Part shown: positions 16,952 to 26,763 of the stretch, one piece after another
Layout: every line of letters starts with the position of its first letter
Position numbering within the stretch: position 1 is the stretch's first letter
Assembly: GCA_021818285.1 (NCBI GenBank)
Contig: JAKAEO010000015.1
Coordinates: 1 to 33,706, forward strand
Source of the DNA: Myxococcales bacterium
Lineage (GTDB): Bacteria; Myxococcota; Myxococcia; Myxococcales; Anaeromyxobacteraceae
Direction: 5' to 3'
DNA: 33,706 bases
The notes under the pieces: model-generated
The model's database searches: none
Told to the model about the DNA's origin: nothing
What the model saw: the letters and a program-made list of their open reading frames with translations, nothing else
Position numbers and translations under genes: made by a program

Positions 16952-18340
16952 ATGAGCGCGCCCACCGGGCTCTCCGGGAAGCTCGACGCCTTCTTCGGCC
17001 TCGCGGCCCGGGGCACGAGCGTCCGCACCGAGATCGTGGCCGGTGCGACGACGTTCATGACCATGGCCTACATCCTCTTCGTGAACCCCATGATCCTGGG
17101 GGGCGGGCGGCCGGGGGCGATCCCCGGCCTGCTCACCTCCACCGCGCTGGTGGCGGCGGTCATGACCGTCGCCATGGGGCTCCTCGCCAACCTGCCGCTG
17201 GCGCTGGCCTCGGGGATGGGGCTGAACGCGGTGGTGGCCTTCCAGCTGGTGGGCGCGCGCGGCCTCTCCTGGCCGCAGGCCATGGGCGTCATCGTCGCCG
17301 AGGGCCTGCTCATCTCCCTGCTGGTGGCCACCGGCCTGCGCCAGGCGGTGGTGGTGGCGGTCCCCGCCTCCCAGAAGAAGGCCATCGGCGTCGGCATCGG
17401 CCTGTTCCTCGCCATCATCGGCTTCGTGGACGCCGGCTTCGTCTCCCGCCCCGGCGGCGGGCCGGTGCCGGTGCAGCTCGGGCTCGACGGCACGCTGCAC
17501 GGCCCCGCCCAGGGGGCCACCGCCTGGCTCTTCCTGGGCACGCTGATCTTCACCGCCTGGCTGGTGCTGCGGAACGTGAAGGGGGCGCTGCTCATCGGCA
17601 TCGCCGTCTCCACCGCCGCCGCCGGCCTGCTGCGGGCGCTGCTGGGGGAGGCCGCCCGGCTGCCGCCCGGCGCCGGGCAGCTCCCCCGCTCGCTCCTCGC
17701 CCTCCCCGACTTCTCCCAGGTGGGCCAGTTCAGCTTCTCCTTCGTCGGCAGGATGGGGCTGGCGGCGGCGGGGCTCACCGTCTTCTCGCTGATGCTCTCC
17801 GACTTCTTCGACACCGTCGGGACGGTGGTGGCGGTGGGCCAGGAGGCGAAGTACCTCGACGCCGAGGGGAACTACCCGCGCCCGGGCACGGTGCTGATGG
17901 TGGACTCGCTGGCCGCGGTGGCCGGCGGGGCCGCCGGCGCCAGCTCGGCCACCACCTACATCGAGAGCGCCTCGGGCGCCGCCGCCGGAGGGCGCACCGG
18001 CCTCGCCTCGGTGGTCACCGGCCTGCTCTTCGCGGTGGGGCTGTTCCTCTCGCCGCTCGCCGGGATCGTCCCGCCCCAGGCCACCGGCGCGGTGCTGGTG
18101 CTGGTCGGCTTCCTGATGATGCGGGAGGTGGGGGCGCTGCCCTGGGACGACTTCACCGAGGCCATCCCCGGCTTCCTCACCCTCGCGGTGATGCCCTTCA
18201 CCTACAGCATCACCAACGGCATCGGCGCCGGGTTCCTCTCCTACGCGCTGCTCAAGCTGCTCACCGGCCGCGGGCGCGAGGTGCGCCCGCTGATGTACGC
18301 CGCCTCGGCCGCCTTCCTGGTCTACTTCCTCTTCGCCTGA
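16952..18340 (+). CDS. NCS2 family purine permease (AzgA-like)
   Basis: A 462-residue inner-membrane transporter with about 12-14 hydrophobic segments. The N-terminal GTSVRTEIVAGATTFMTMAYILFVNP (in part 21-46) is the signature of AzgA-type permeases for adenine, guanine and hypoxanthine. SDFFDTVGT (D284) and TTYIES (E338) mark the two substrate-site half-helices of the NCS2 fold. Uptake is expected to be proton-driven. GGGAGG precedes the ATG by about 9 bases. It follows the Tsx-like gene by 16 bases and precedes the UraA-type gene by 11, so the three are almost surely one transcript. The exact purine taken up cannot be told from sequence. Confidence 0.93.
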   Translation: MSAPTGLSGKLDAFFGLAARGTSVRTEIVAGATTFMTMAYILFVNPMILGGGRPGAIPGLLTSTALVAAVMTVAMGLLANLPLALASGMGLNAVVAFQLVGARGLSWPQAMGVIVAEGLLISLLVATGLRQAVVVAVPASQKKAIGVGIGLFLAIIGFVDAGFVSRPGGGPVPVQLGLDGTLHGPAQGATAWLFLGTLIFTAWLVLRNVKGALLIGIAVSTAAAGLLRALLGEAARLPPGAGQLPRSLLALPDFSQVGQFSFSFVGRMGLAAAGLTVFSLMLSDFFDTVGTVVAVGQEAKYLDAEGNYPRPGTVLMVDSLAAVAGGAAGASSATTYIESASGAAAGGRTGLASVVTGLLFAVGLFLSPLAGIVPPQATGAVLVLVGFLMMREVGALPWDDFTEAIPGFLTLAVMPFTYSITNGIGAGFLSYALLKLLTGRGREVRPLMYAASAAFLVYFLFA

Positions 18341-18351
18341 CGGAGCTCGCC

Positions 18352-19650
18352 GTGGCGCCTCGCACCATCGACGTCCAGGAGCGGGTCCCCCTGCTCCAGT
18401 CGATCCCGCTCTCGCTCCAGCACCTCTTCGCGATGTTCGGCGCCACCGTGCTGGTCCCCTTCCTGGTGGGCCTCGACACCTCGGTGACGCTCTTCACCTC
18501 GGGCCTCGGCACCCTCCTCTACATCCTCCTCACCAAGGGGAAGGCGCCGGCCTACCTGGGCTCCTCCTTCGCCTTCATCGCCGCCCTCTCGGCGGTCCTG
18601 GCCGTGAAGCCGGGCCAGATGGCGCCCGACGCCCGCGTGGCCATCGCCATGGGCGGCTGCGTGGTGGTGGGGCTGATCTACGTCGCGGTGGCGCTGGCCA
18701 TCGGCAAGTTCGGCAGCGCCTGGATCGACCGGCTGCTGCCCCCGGTGGTCATCGGGCCGGTGGTCATGGTCATCGGGCTCGGGCTGGCCCGGGTGGCGGT
18801 CGAGGTGATGGCGATGCAGGGCGGGACCGGCTCCTACCGGCCCGAGTTCTTCCGGGTGGCGCTGGCGGCCCTGGCCATCGCCATCGCGGCGGCGGTGTTC
18901 TTGAAGGGGTTCCTGGGGGTGATCCCGGTGCTCATCGGGATCGGCGGCGGCTACCTGGTGGCGCTGCTGGCCGGCCAGGTGGACCTGTCGGGCGTGCGCG
19001 CCGCCTCCGCCGTCGCCGTCCCCCACTTCGTGCGGCCCGCCTTCGACCTGGGCGTGATCCTCACGCTCGCCCCCATCGCGCTGGTGGTGATCACCGAGCA
19101 CGTCGGCCACCTCATCGTCACCGGCAACGTGGTGGGGCGGGACCTCATGAAGGACCCGGGCCTGCACCGGTCGCTGGCCGGCGACGGCGTGGCCACGGCG
19201 GTGGCCGGCATGCTGGGCGGCCCGCCGGCCACCACCTACGGCGAGAACATCGGCGTCATGGCCATCACCCGGGTCTTCAGCGTCTGGGTGATCGGCGGCG
19301 CCGCGGTGCTGGCCATCGCCATGTCCTTCCTGCCGATGGTGGGGGCGCTGATCCGCTCCATCCCCACCCAGGTGATGGGCGGCATCTGCATCCTGCTCTT
19401 CGGCATCATCGCCGCGGCGGGCGTGCGCATGCTGGTCGAGGCCCGCATCGACTTCGCGAAGAAGCGCAACCTGATCATCACCTCGGTGATCCTGATCATC
19501 GGCGTGGGCGGCGCCAGGATCCACCTGGGCTCGGTGGAGCTGGGCGACATGTCGCTCGCCACCTACGTCGGCGTGCTGCTGAACCTGCTGCTCCCCGGGG
19601 ACGGGGAGGAGCCGGGGGTCGTCGCGGCGGAGACCCAGCCGGACGTGTAG
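18352..19650 (+). CDS. uraA: NCS2 family uracil/xanthine permease (UraA-like)
   Basis: A 432-residue inner-membrane nucleobase:proton symporter with about 14 hydrophobic segments. The substrate-binding glutamates are visible: E249 in the TEHVGHL motif and E298 in TTYGENIGV. Their 49-residue spacing equals that of E241 and E290 in E. coli UraA. The N-terminus SIPLSLQHLFAMFGATVLVPFLVG is typical. Start is GTG 18352, 11 bases after the AzgA-like stop. With a UPRT-like gene nearby (21983-22798), uracil is the natural substrate guess, though xanthine or urate transport is not excluded by motif alone. It converges with a small membrane-protein gene after 12 bases. Confidence 0.92.
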   Translation: MAPRTIDVQERVPLLQSIPLSLQHLFAMFGATVLVPFLVGLDTSVTLFTSGLGTLLYILLTKGKAPAYLGSSFAFIAALSAVLAVKPGQMAPDARVAIAMGGCVVVGLIYVAVALAIGKFGSAWIDRLLPPVVIGPVVMVIGLGLARVAVEVMAMQGGTGSYRPEFFRVALAALAIAIAAAVFLKGFLGVIPVLIGIGGGYLVALLAGQVDLSGVRAASAVAVPHFVRPAFDLGVILTLAPIALVVITEHVGHLIVTGNVVGRDLMKDPGLHRSLAGDGVATAVAGMLGGPPATTYGENIGVMAITRVFSVWVIGGAAVLAIAMSFLPMVGALIRSIPTQVMGGICILLFGIIAAAGVRMLVEARIDFAKKRNLIITSVILIIGVGGARIHLGSVELGDMSLATYVGVLLNLLLPGDGEEPGVVAAETQPDV

Positions 19651-19662
19651 GCGCGCCGGCGC

Positions 19663-19911
19663 TCAGGGTTGGGCCCGATCGGCTCCGGGAGTCTCGGCGC
19701 CTTCCGTCCCGGACGTGCCGGCGGCCTGCGCCCAGTCCTCCCGCCGGCCGTCGGCGGCCAGCCGGTCGTTTGCCCGGGCACGGGCGCGGAACAGCCTGAC
19801 GATCACGAAGGCCGCGGCGACCGAGATGACGGCCCAGGACCCCAGCAGGTTCAAGGCGCTGGCCCCGAGGTCCGCGAGCGCGTCTCCGATCGTGGGCGCC
19901 AGGCTGGCCAT
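19663..19911 (-). CDS. Small one-helix membrane protein, function unknown
   Basis: An 82-residue protein with one hydrophobic helix at about 20-41 (ALNLLGSWAVISVAAAFVIV), followed at once by a basic RLFRARARAND stretch and a polar Ala/Glu/Gly-rich tail. The helix-then-Arg pattern suggests an inner-membrane protein with a cytoplasmic tail. AAGGAG lies 4 bases before the ATG, which argues that it is a real gene. I recognise no family. It lies 96 bases after the LuxR-type regulator on the same strand and may be the third gene of that set. Confidence 0.65.
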   Translation of the reverse strand: MASLAPTIGDALADLGASALNLLGSWAVISVAAAFVIVRLFRARARANDRLAADGRREDWAQAAGTSGTEGAETPGADRAQP

Positions 19912-20007
19912 GGACTCCTTCCATTGGCAGACGGTCCCAGTTGACCACGCGAGCGCCCTGGCGTCCCTGGGGGGATCCGGAGCCTCCTCCTGGGCGCCCC
20001 GTCGGTG

Positions 20008-21033
20008 TCAGCGGATGTCGGTCCAGAACCGGGCGACCAGCCGCGCCCTGGTCTCGACGCCGTAGCACCGCAGCAGGCGCGTGACGTGCTGCTCGACGGC
20101 GCTCTCGCTGCACGCGAGGGCCGAGGCGATCGTCTTGTTCGCCTCGCCCCGCGCGACACCCTCGAGCACGGCCACCTGGCGGCGGGTGAGGCCGTAACGG
20201 GCTCCGGCCGCGACGGCCGGGGCCGACGCATCGCGCGGCGGCCGGCGGCGAAGCGCCAGAAAGTGTCCCGGGCCGCCCCCGAGCCGCAGCGGCGTGACGA
20301 GCCACCGCCCGTCTCCGCGCCCGTCCAGCTCCTCCCGCAGACCCGCGGTGAACCCGGCCCCGTCCCTCGCCATCAGGGCCGCCGCCGGGGCGTTGCAGTG
20401 CAGGATCCGCAGCGGGCGACGGACCACCACGGCCGCAGCGCCGAGCTGGTCGAGCGCCGCCCCCAGCGCCGCGAAGGCCCACGGGACCCGGTCCAGGCGG
20501 CGCTCGAGCGCGAGCCGGTCGCGCAGCGGACGGACCAGCGCCTGCAAGGCGTCGCGCTCCTCCCTCCGGAAGGGACGTTCCCGGAGCGCGCCGACCAGGG
20601 CGAGCAACTCCGGACCGTCGCAGACGAGGACGCGGAGCTGGTCGCGGGTCGAGAACCCGTGCGCCTCGACGAGCCGCAGCATCGGGCTGTCGGCCACGCC
20701 GGTGGCGCGCCGGAGATCTCCCAGCGTGATAGCGACGTTCCTCTGGGCGGGCGGCGGAGCGCGGGGATCGTAGTGGGCGAAGCTCGCCGGCTGCCGTTCG
20801 ACGAGCGACGCCAGCCCGTCCCTGAAGCGGGAGATCCCGGTCAACGACGATTTCAGGAAGGCCAGCCGGAGCTTCTCGCCTCCGGTGTCGAGGCCGTAGG
20901 CGAAGATCTGGTCCGTCCCCAGCATCGGCGCCAGCTCGCGCGTCACCGTGTCGAGGACGTCCTCGCCGGCGGGGACCGCCGAGCGGATCCACTCGGCCAG
21001 CTCCCGGATGCGCCGCCGTGCTGCCGGATCCAT
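20008..21033 (-). CDS. LuxR-type transcriptional regulator
   Basis: A 341-residue cytoplasmic regulator. The C-terminal helix-turn-helix (about 280-338) has the LuxR/FixJ pattern: YGLTRRQVAVLEGVARGEANKTIA-type sequence, then recognition helix SESAVEQHVTRLLRCYG. The N-terminal 270 residues resemble a GAF/PAS-like sensor region without a recognisable receiver aspartate pattern or autoinducer-binding signature, so its signal is unknown. The ATG at 21033 is preceded by GGGGGG/GGAG; a longer frame would run into the upstream hydrolase. It begins 37 bases after that hydrolase. A 21-bp palindrome before the hydrolase is a plausible binding site for it. Confidence 0.88.
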   Translation of the reverse strand: MDPAARRRIRELAEWIRSAVPAGEDVLDTVTRELAPMLGTDQIFAYGLDTGGEKLRLAFLKSSLTGISRFRDGLASLVERQPASFAHYDPRAPPPAQRNVAITLGDLRRATGVADSPMLRLVEAHGFSTRDQLRVLVCDGPELLALVGALRERPFRREERDALQALVRPLRDRLALERRLDRVPWAFAALGAALDQLGAAAVVVRRPLRILHCNAPAAALMARDGAGFTAGLREELDGRGDGRWLVTPLRLGGGPGHFLALRRRPPRDASAPAVAAGARYGLTRRQVAVLEGVARGEANKTIASALACSESAVEQHVTRLLRCYGVETRARLVARFWTDIR

Positions 21034-21070
21034 CTCCCCCCCTCGCCGGCCGGCCGGATCGCCTCCGCCG

Positions 21071-21841
21071 TCAGGACAGGAACCGCTCCAGCGCGGTCGA
21101 GGTCGCCTCCGCATCCTGGACCAGCGGCAGGTGCCCGACGCCGGGGACGACCTGCAGCACGGCCCCGGGAATCGCCCGCGCCATCGCCTCGCCCCACGCC
21201 GGGGGGGTGTTGCGATCGGCGTCGCCGACGCGGACCAGCGCCGGGACGCGGAGCTCCCGCAGGCGGGGCCTGAGGTCGGCCATGCGACCGATGGCGTCGC
21301 ACTCGGCGGCCAGGGTGGCCCGCGGCGCCTCCGCGGCGCGCGTCCTCAGGGAGGCCGTCTCGACCGGATGGGCCTCGGCCCAGGCGGCGGGCAGGGCGAG
21401 GCCCAGGAACGGCTCGACCAGGTCCACACCGCTGGCGAGGGCCCGCGCGTACCCCGCGAAGGCCTCCATCACCTCGGGATCGGCCCCGGCGATGGGGCCC
21501 AGCAGGGCCAGCCGGCTCACGCGGAGCTCGCCGGCCAGGGCCATGCCCAGGGCGTGGTAGGCGCCGATGGAGGAGCCGACGACGGCGGTCTCGCGGACGC
21601 CCCGGATGGCGAGGTCGCGCTCGACCGCTTCCCGGACGACCTCCAGGGAATAGGGCCGGGGCAAGGGGCTGCGCCCGTACCCCGGGAGATCGGGGACCAG
21701 CACGCGCCACCGGCCCGCCAGCCGTTCCGACAGGGCGTCGAAGGACCGACCGTCCAGGAACTGGCCGTGCAGGCAGAGGACGACTGGGCTGCCCGGCGAG
21801 CCCGCTTCGCGCCAGTGGAGCGGATCGGCTCCTTGGGCCAT
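21071..21841 (-). CDS. Alpha/beta-fold hydrolase
   Basis: A 256-residue hydrolase. The oxyanion-hole HGQF is at 25-28, nucleophile elbow GSSIG at 89-93 (Ser91), likely acid Asp209 in VGDADRNTP and base His237 in GVGHLP, so the catalytic triad is complete. No signal peptide is seen, hence cytoplasmic. ATG 21841 is chosen because fold similarity begins just after it and GGGAG lies upstream; a longer frame adds a non-homologous 40 residues. Substrate is unknown: ester, lactone or C-C bond hydrolysis are all known in this family. It is first of three minus-strand genes with the LuxR regulator and a small membrane protein. Confidence 0.88.
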   Translation of the reverse strand: MAQGADPLHWREAGSPGSPVVLCLHGQFLDGRSFDALSERLAGRWRVLVPDLPGYGRSPLPRPYSLEVVREAVERDLAIRGVRETAVVGSSIGAYHALGMALAGELRVSRLALLGPIAGADPEVMEAFAGYARALASGVDLVEPFLGLALPAAWAEAHPVETASLRTRAAEAPRATLAAECDAIGRMADLRPRLRELRVPALVRVGDADRNTPPAWGEAMARAIPGAVLQVVPGVGHLPLVQDAEATSTALERFLS

Positions 21842-21871
21842 GCACGACTCCCGAGCCCTCCGTCGCGCACC

Positions 21872-21892
21872 CTGCGAGGGTTCGACTCGCAG
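21872..21892. promoter_or_regulatory. 21-bp palindrome upstream of the hydrolase-LuxR genes (candidate operator)
   Basis: CTGCGAG (21872-21878), 7 bases, then CTCGCAG (21886-21892) is a perfect 7-bp inverted repeat centred about 41 bases before the hydrolase ATG. A weak -10-like TAGACT on the minus strand (21896-21891) touches its edge, so a protein bound here would cover the start of transcription. LuxR-family sites are often palindromes of about 20 bp. Confidence 0.45.
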
Positions 21893-21982
21893 TCTAATGA
21901 CTCCGGGGATGCCTTCCATCCCGCCTTCGGAGGGCGGCGAGCGCGCCTTGATCTGGCGCAAGCGCCCCCTGCCCGCCCGGAC

Positions 21983-22798
21983 CTACACGTACGCGTTGTT
22001 CATGATCTCGCCGAAGCCGCCGCCGCCCGGGACGATGTACTGGTGGTCGTCGAGCCCCCGCTCCTCGTCCCAGCGCGTCCCCGGGACGGTGTCGAGCACC
22101 TCCGCCGAGGAGAGGCCGCGATCCAGCCGGAGCGCGTAGACCAGGACGTCGGGGTGGGCGGTGGTCATCGTCCGGAGGTACTCGGGGGTGACGATGAGGT
22201 GGATGTTGACGATGCGGCGGGGCGTGCCGGGGATCTTCTTCTTGTAGGTGTCGATGGCCGTCGCCAGCGAGCTCCCCGTCGCCCCCATGGGGTCGGGGAA
22301 GATCAGGAAGGCGCCGTCCACGTCGCCGCCGATCTTCATGCCGCCGATTCCGGCGCCGACCACCTCCTCGTTCGACCCCAGCATCCGGCTCATGATGATG
22401 TGGTCCTGGCGCACCAGCGCCGGCTCCAGCGTCTCGTTGAGCAGGTCGTAGGCCACCTGCGAGGGCACCGCGCCGGCCCGGGCGATGTTCACGGTGACCG
22501 CCCGGACGTCCCGGTCGATCACCTCCCCCTCGAAGATGGCCTGGGGCGAGCTGGCGATCATCCGCGTGGGCACGCTGACCCGCCGCCGCGGGAACTCGGC
22601 GGCCACGACGGTGCGCACCAGGTCCTCGTAGAGCAGCCGCACCAGCCGGTTGACCGCCGGCTGGGTGGTCTCGCGGGAGCAGAGCGTGGCGAGGTGGCCC
22701 AGCAGGAAGGGGTTCGCCAGGACGTGGACGTTGGGCCCGTACAGGTGCTGGATCTCGCTGCGGCGGTAGGGGATGTGATCGTAGGCGCGGTCGCGCAT
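21983..22798 (-). CDS. Uracil phosphoribosyltransferase-like protein
   Basis: A 271-residue type-I phosphoribosyltransferase most like UPRT, which makes UMP from uracil and PRPP. The PRPP loop is DPMGATGSSLATAI (169-182), close to the DPMLATGGS of classical Upp; NIARAGAVPSQ (104-114) corresponds to the LRAG loop, and SRETTQPAVNRLVRLLYEDL (41-60) to the N-terminal UPRT helix. It is about 60 residues longer than classical Upp and its end, GGGGFGEIMNNAYV, departs from the usual uracil-binding GDAGDR tail, so it is a divergent subgroup. It starts 15 bases after fumarase and is likely co-transcribed with it. It fits with the UraA-like permease about 2.3 kb away. Confidence 0.8.
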   Translation of the reverse strand: MRDRAYDHIPYRRSEIQHLYGPNVHVLANPFLLGHLATLCSRETTQPAVNRLVRLLYEDLVRTVVAAEFPRRRVSVPTRMIASSPQAIFEGEVIDRDVRAVTVNIARAGAVPSQVAYDLLNETLEPALVRQDHIIMSRMLGSNEEVVGAGIGGMKIGGDVDGAFLIFPDPMGATGSSLATAIDTYKKKIPGTPRRIVNIHLIVTPEYLRTMTTAHPDVLVYALRLDRGLSSAEVLDTVPGTRWDEERGLDDHQYIVPGGGGFGEIMNNAYV

Positions 22799-22813
22799 GG
22801 CGCGGCGGCCCCG

Positions 22814-24436
22814 CTAGACGCCGAGCTTCTTGAAGAAGTCGTTCCCCTTGTCGTCCACCAGGACGAAGGCGGGGAAGTTCTCGACCTCGATCTTCCAGAC
22901 GGCCTCCATGCCGAGCTCGGCGAAGTCGATGCACTCCACCTTCTTGATGTTCTCCTCGGCCAGCACCGCGGCCGGGCCGCCGATGGAGCCCAGGTAGAAG
23001 CCGCCGTGCTTCTTGCAGGCGTCGGTGACCTGCTGGCTGCGGTTCCCCTTGGCGATCATCACCAGCGACGCCCCGTGGGACTGGAGCAGGTCCACGTAGG
23101 AGTCCATCCGGCCGGCGGTGGTCGGGCCGAAGGAGCCGGAGGGCTTGCCCGGCGGCGTCTTGGCCGGACCGGCGTAGTAGACCGGGTGCGATTTCAGGTA
23201 ATCCGGCACCCCCTTGCCCTGGTCGATGAGCTGCTTGAACCTGGCGTGGGCGATGTCGCGGGCCACCACCAGCGTCCCGGTGAGCAGGAGCGGCGTCGAG
23301 ACCGGGTGCCGGCCGAGATCGGCGAGCACCTCCTTCATGGGCCGGTTCAGGTCGATCTTCACGCCGTGCTCGTGCTTCCCGGTGCGGTAGGGCGCCGGGA
23401 TGAGCCGGGCCGGATCGTGATCCAGGTCCTCGACCCAGAGCCCGTCCCGGTCGATGCGAGCCTTGATGTTGCGGTCGGCGGAGCAGGAGACGCCCATGCC
23501 CACCGGGCAGGAGGCGCCGTGGCGCGGCAGCCGGACCACCCGGACGTCGTGGGCGAAGTACTTGCCGCCGAACTGGGCGCCGATGCCCAGCTCGTTGGCG
23601 AGTTCCAGCAGCCGCCGCTCCAGCTCCACGTCGCGGAAGGCGGTCCCGAAGGCGTCCCCCTGGGTCGGCAGGCCGTCGAAGTACTTGGTGGACGCCAGCT
23701 TCACCGTCTTGAGGTTGGCCTCGGCCGAGGTGCCGCCGATGACCACGGCGATGTGGTAGGGCGGGCAGGCGGCGGTGCCCAGGTACTTCATCTTGTCGAC
23801 GAGGAACTTCTCCAGCTTCTCCGGCTCGAGCAGGGCCTTGGTCTCCTGCCAGAGCATGGTCTTGTTGGCCGACCCGCCGCCCTTGGCGACGAAGAGGAAG
23901 GAGTACTCCGCTCCCTTCGCGGCGTAGATGTCGATCTGCGCCGGCAGGTTGTCGCCGGTGTTCTTCTCCTCGTAGAGGGTGAGCGCGGTGGTCTGCGAGT
24001 AGCGCAGGTTCTCCTTGGTGTAGGTCTCCCAGATGCCCTGGGAGATGAACTCCTCGTCCTTCACGCCGGTCCAGACCTGCTGCCCCTTCTTCGCCACCAC
24101 CGTGGCGGTGCCGGTGTCCTGGCAGATGGGCAGCTCGCCGCGCGCCGAGATCTCGGCGTTGCGCAGGAAGGCCAGCGCCACCCCCTTGTCGTTGGCGGAG
24201 GACTCCGGGTCGGAGAGGATCTTCGCCACCTGCTCGTTGTGCTCCCGCCGCAGGAAGAAGGAGCACTCGCGCATCGCCTCGCGGGCCAGCCGCGCCAGCG
24301 CCGCCGGCTCCACCTTGAGCATCTCCTTCCCCTCGAAGCTGGAGACCGACACCCCCTCCTTGCCGAGCAGCCGGTAGCGGGTGCCGTCCTTCGCGAGGGG
24401 GAAGGGATCGTGGTACTGGAACGCCGGCGTGGCCAT
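22814..24436 (-). CDS. Class I (iron-sulfur) fumarate hydratase
   Basis: Interconverts fumarate and malate in the TCA cycle; oxygen-sensitive [4Fe-4S] enzyme of the FumA/FumB type. At 540 residues it is the fused single-chain form. Cluster cysteines are C105 ([10 protein letters not shown]), C224 (GTAACPPYH) and C310 (GASCPVGMG); the first two have the same numbers as in E. coli FumA. The C-terminal beta domain has [20 protein letters not shown] and KGNRSQQV. The ATG at 24436 has GGAGG about 6 bases upstream; longer frames are not supported. It is followed 15 bases later by the UPRT-like gene. Use of class I rather than class II fumarase suits a microaerobic or anaerobic lifestyle, which is inference. 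Confidence 0.95.
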   Translation of the reverse strand: MATPAFQYHDPFPLAKDGTRYRLLGKEGVSVSSFEGKEMLKVEPAALARLAREAMRECSFFLRREHNEQVAKILSDPESSANDKGVALAFLRNAEISARGELPICQDTGTATVVAKKGQQVWTGVKDEEFISQGIWETYTKENLRYSQTTALTLYEEKNTGDNLPAQIDIYAAKGAEYSFLFVAKGGGSANKTMLWQETKALLEPEKLEKFLVDKMKYLGTAACPPYHIAVVIGGTSAEANLKTVKLASTKYFDGLPTQGDAFGTAFRDVELERRLLELANELGIGAQFGGKYFAHDVRVVRLPRHGASCPVGMGVSCSADRNIKARIDRDGLWVEDLDHDPARLIPAPYRTGKHEHGVKIDLNRPMKEVLADLGRHPVSTPLLLTGTLVVARDIAHARFKQLIDQGKGVPDYLKSHPVYYAGPAKTPPGKPSGSFGPTTAGRMDSYVDLLQSHGASLVMIAKGNRSQQVTDACKKHGGFYLGSIGGPAAVLAEENIKKVECIDFAELGMEAVWKIEVENFPAFVLVDDKGNDFFKKLGV

Positions 24437-24569
24437 GTGCGCCTCCGTGGTTGGCGGGCGGCCCCCGCGCGCGGTGGGGAGCGGCCGCGGGGTGGGATGG
24501 GCCCCGGAAGGGGCAAGATAACCACAGGTGCGCCGCCCCATCCACGCCCGCGTGCGGGGCGAGAAGGCG

Positions 24570-24605
24570 CGGGCCGGGGCCCGGATACACGAAGGCCCCG
24601 ACCCG
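24570..24605 (-). terminator. Possible terminator after the cold-shock gene
   Basis: CGGGCCGGGGCC (24570-24581) and GGCCCCGACCCG (24594-24605) can pair over 12 positions with one mismatch and a 12-base loop, about 38 bases past the csp stop. In the minus direction it is followed by CGCCTTCTC rather than a clear T-run, so factor-independent termination is uncertain. Confidence 0.4.
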
Positions 24606-24642
24606 TCGCCGGGCCAGGGCCTGTCGCGGCGAGACGTGCCCG

Positions 24643-24846
24643 CTAGACCGCGCGGACCTTCGACGCCTGCAGCCCCTTGGGGCCCTTCTGCACGTCGAAC
24701 TCGACCTTCTGCCCCTCCTGGAGGGACCGGAAGCCGTCGGCCTGGATGGCGGTGTGGTGGACGAACACGTCCTCGCCGCCGTTGTCCTGCGTGATGAAGC
24801 CGAAGCCCTTCGCGTCGTTGAACCACTTCACGGTGCCAGTAGCCAT
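24643..24846 (-). CDS. Cold-shock protein (CspA family)
   Basis: A 67-residue single cold-shock domain, full length for the family. RNP1 is KGFGFI (residues 13-18) and RNP2 is VFVHH (27-31); GTVKWFND opens the fold. It binds single-stranded RNA and DNA and melts mRNA structure. The ATG at 24846 starts the domain; an upstream extension of the frame is not conserved in such proteins. It is monocistronic, with its own promoter about 80 bases upstream and a predicted leader of about 70 bases, shorter than the roughly 160-base thermosensing leader of E. coli cspA. It need not be cold-induced. Confidence 0.97.
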   Translation of the reverse strand: MATGTVKWFNDAKGFGFITQDNGGEDVFVHHTAIQADGFRSLQEGQKVEFDVQKGPKGLQASKVRAV

Positions 24847-24923
24847 GCGGGACACGCTCTTTCGTGTGAGCACACGGCGACCTTGCCGTGAGGTTCCACG
24901 CACTCCCAGCATGGAACCGGCGC

Positions 24924-24952
24924 AATTTATGCGAACCGTGCGCAAATGTCGA
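24924..24952 (-). promoter_or_regulatory. Promoter of the cold-shock gene
   Basis: On the minus strand TCGACA (24952-24947, 5 of 6 to TTGACA) and TAAATT (24929-24924, 4 of 6 to TATAAT) are 17 bases apart. The -10 lies in an unusually A/T-rich patch for this window. Transcription should start near 24917, leaving a leader of about 70 bases. Confidence 0.6.
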
Positions 24953-24967
24953 GCGGTGTGCGCTTCC

Positions 24968-26749
<1,782 letters not shown>

Positions 26750-26763
26750 GTGGGGTGCTCCTG

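Noticed and set aside
21872-21892. Hairpin with a GGTTCGA loop, resembling a tRNA T-arm
   Set aside because: When aligned to the T-loop numbering the stem does not pair, and there is no acceptor, D or anticodon arm around it. It is kept as an operator candidate only.
21906-21937. Two adjacent hairpins after the UPRT-like gene (GGGATG/CATCCC and CCGCC/GGCGG)
   Set aside because: Short stems are common by chance at this G+C content and no T-run follows on the minus strand, so I do not call a terminator.
20948-24646. A 1232-codon open frame on the plus strand
   Set aside because: It lies antisense to the hydrolase, UPRT-like and fumarase genes, has low-complexity Arg/Gly/His/Val-rich composition and no motif. 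Long empty frames are expected opposite genes in very high G+C DNA.
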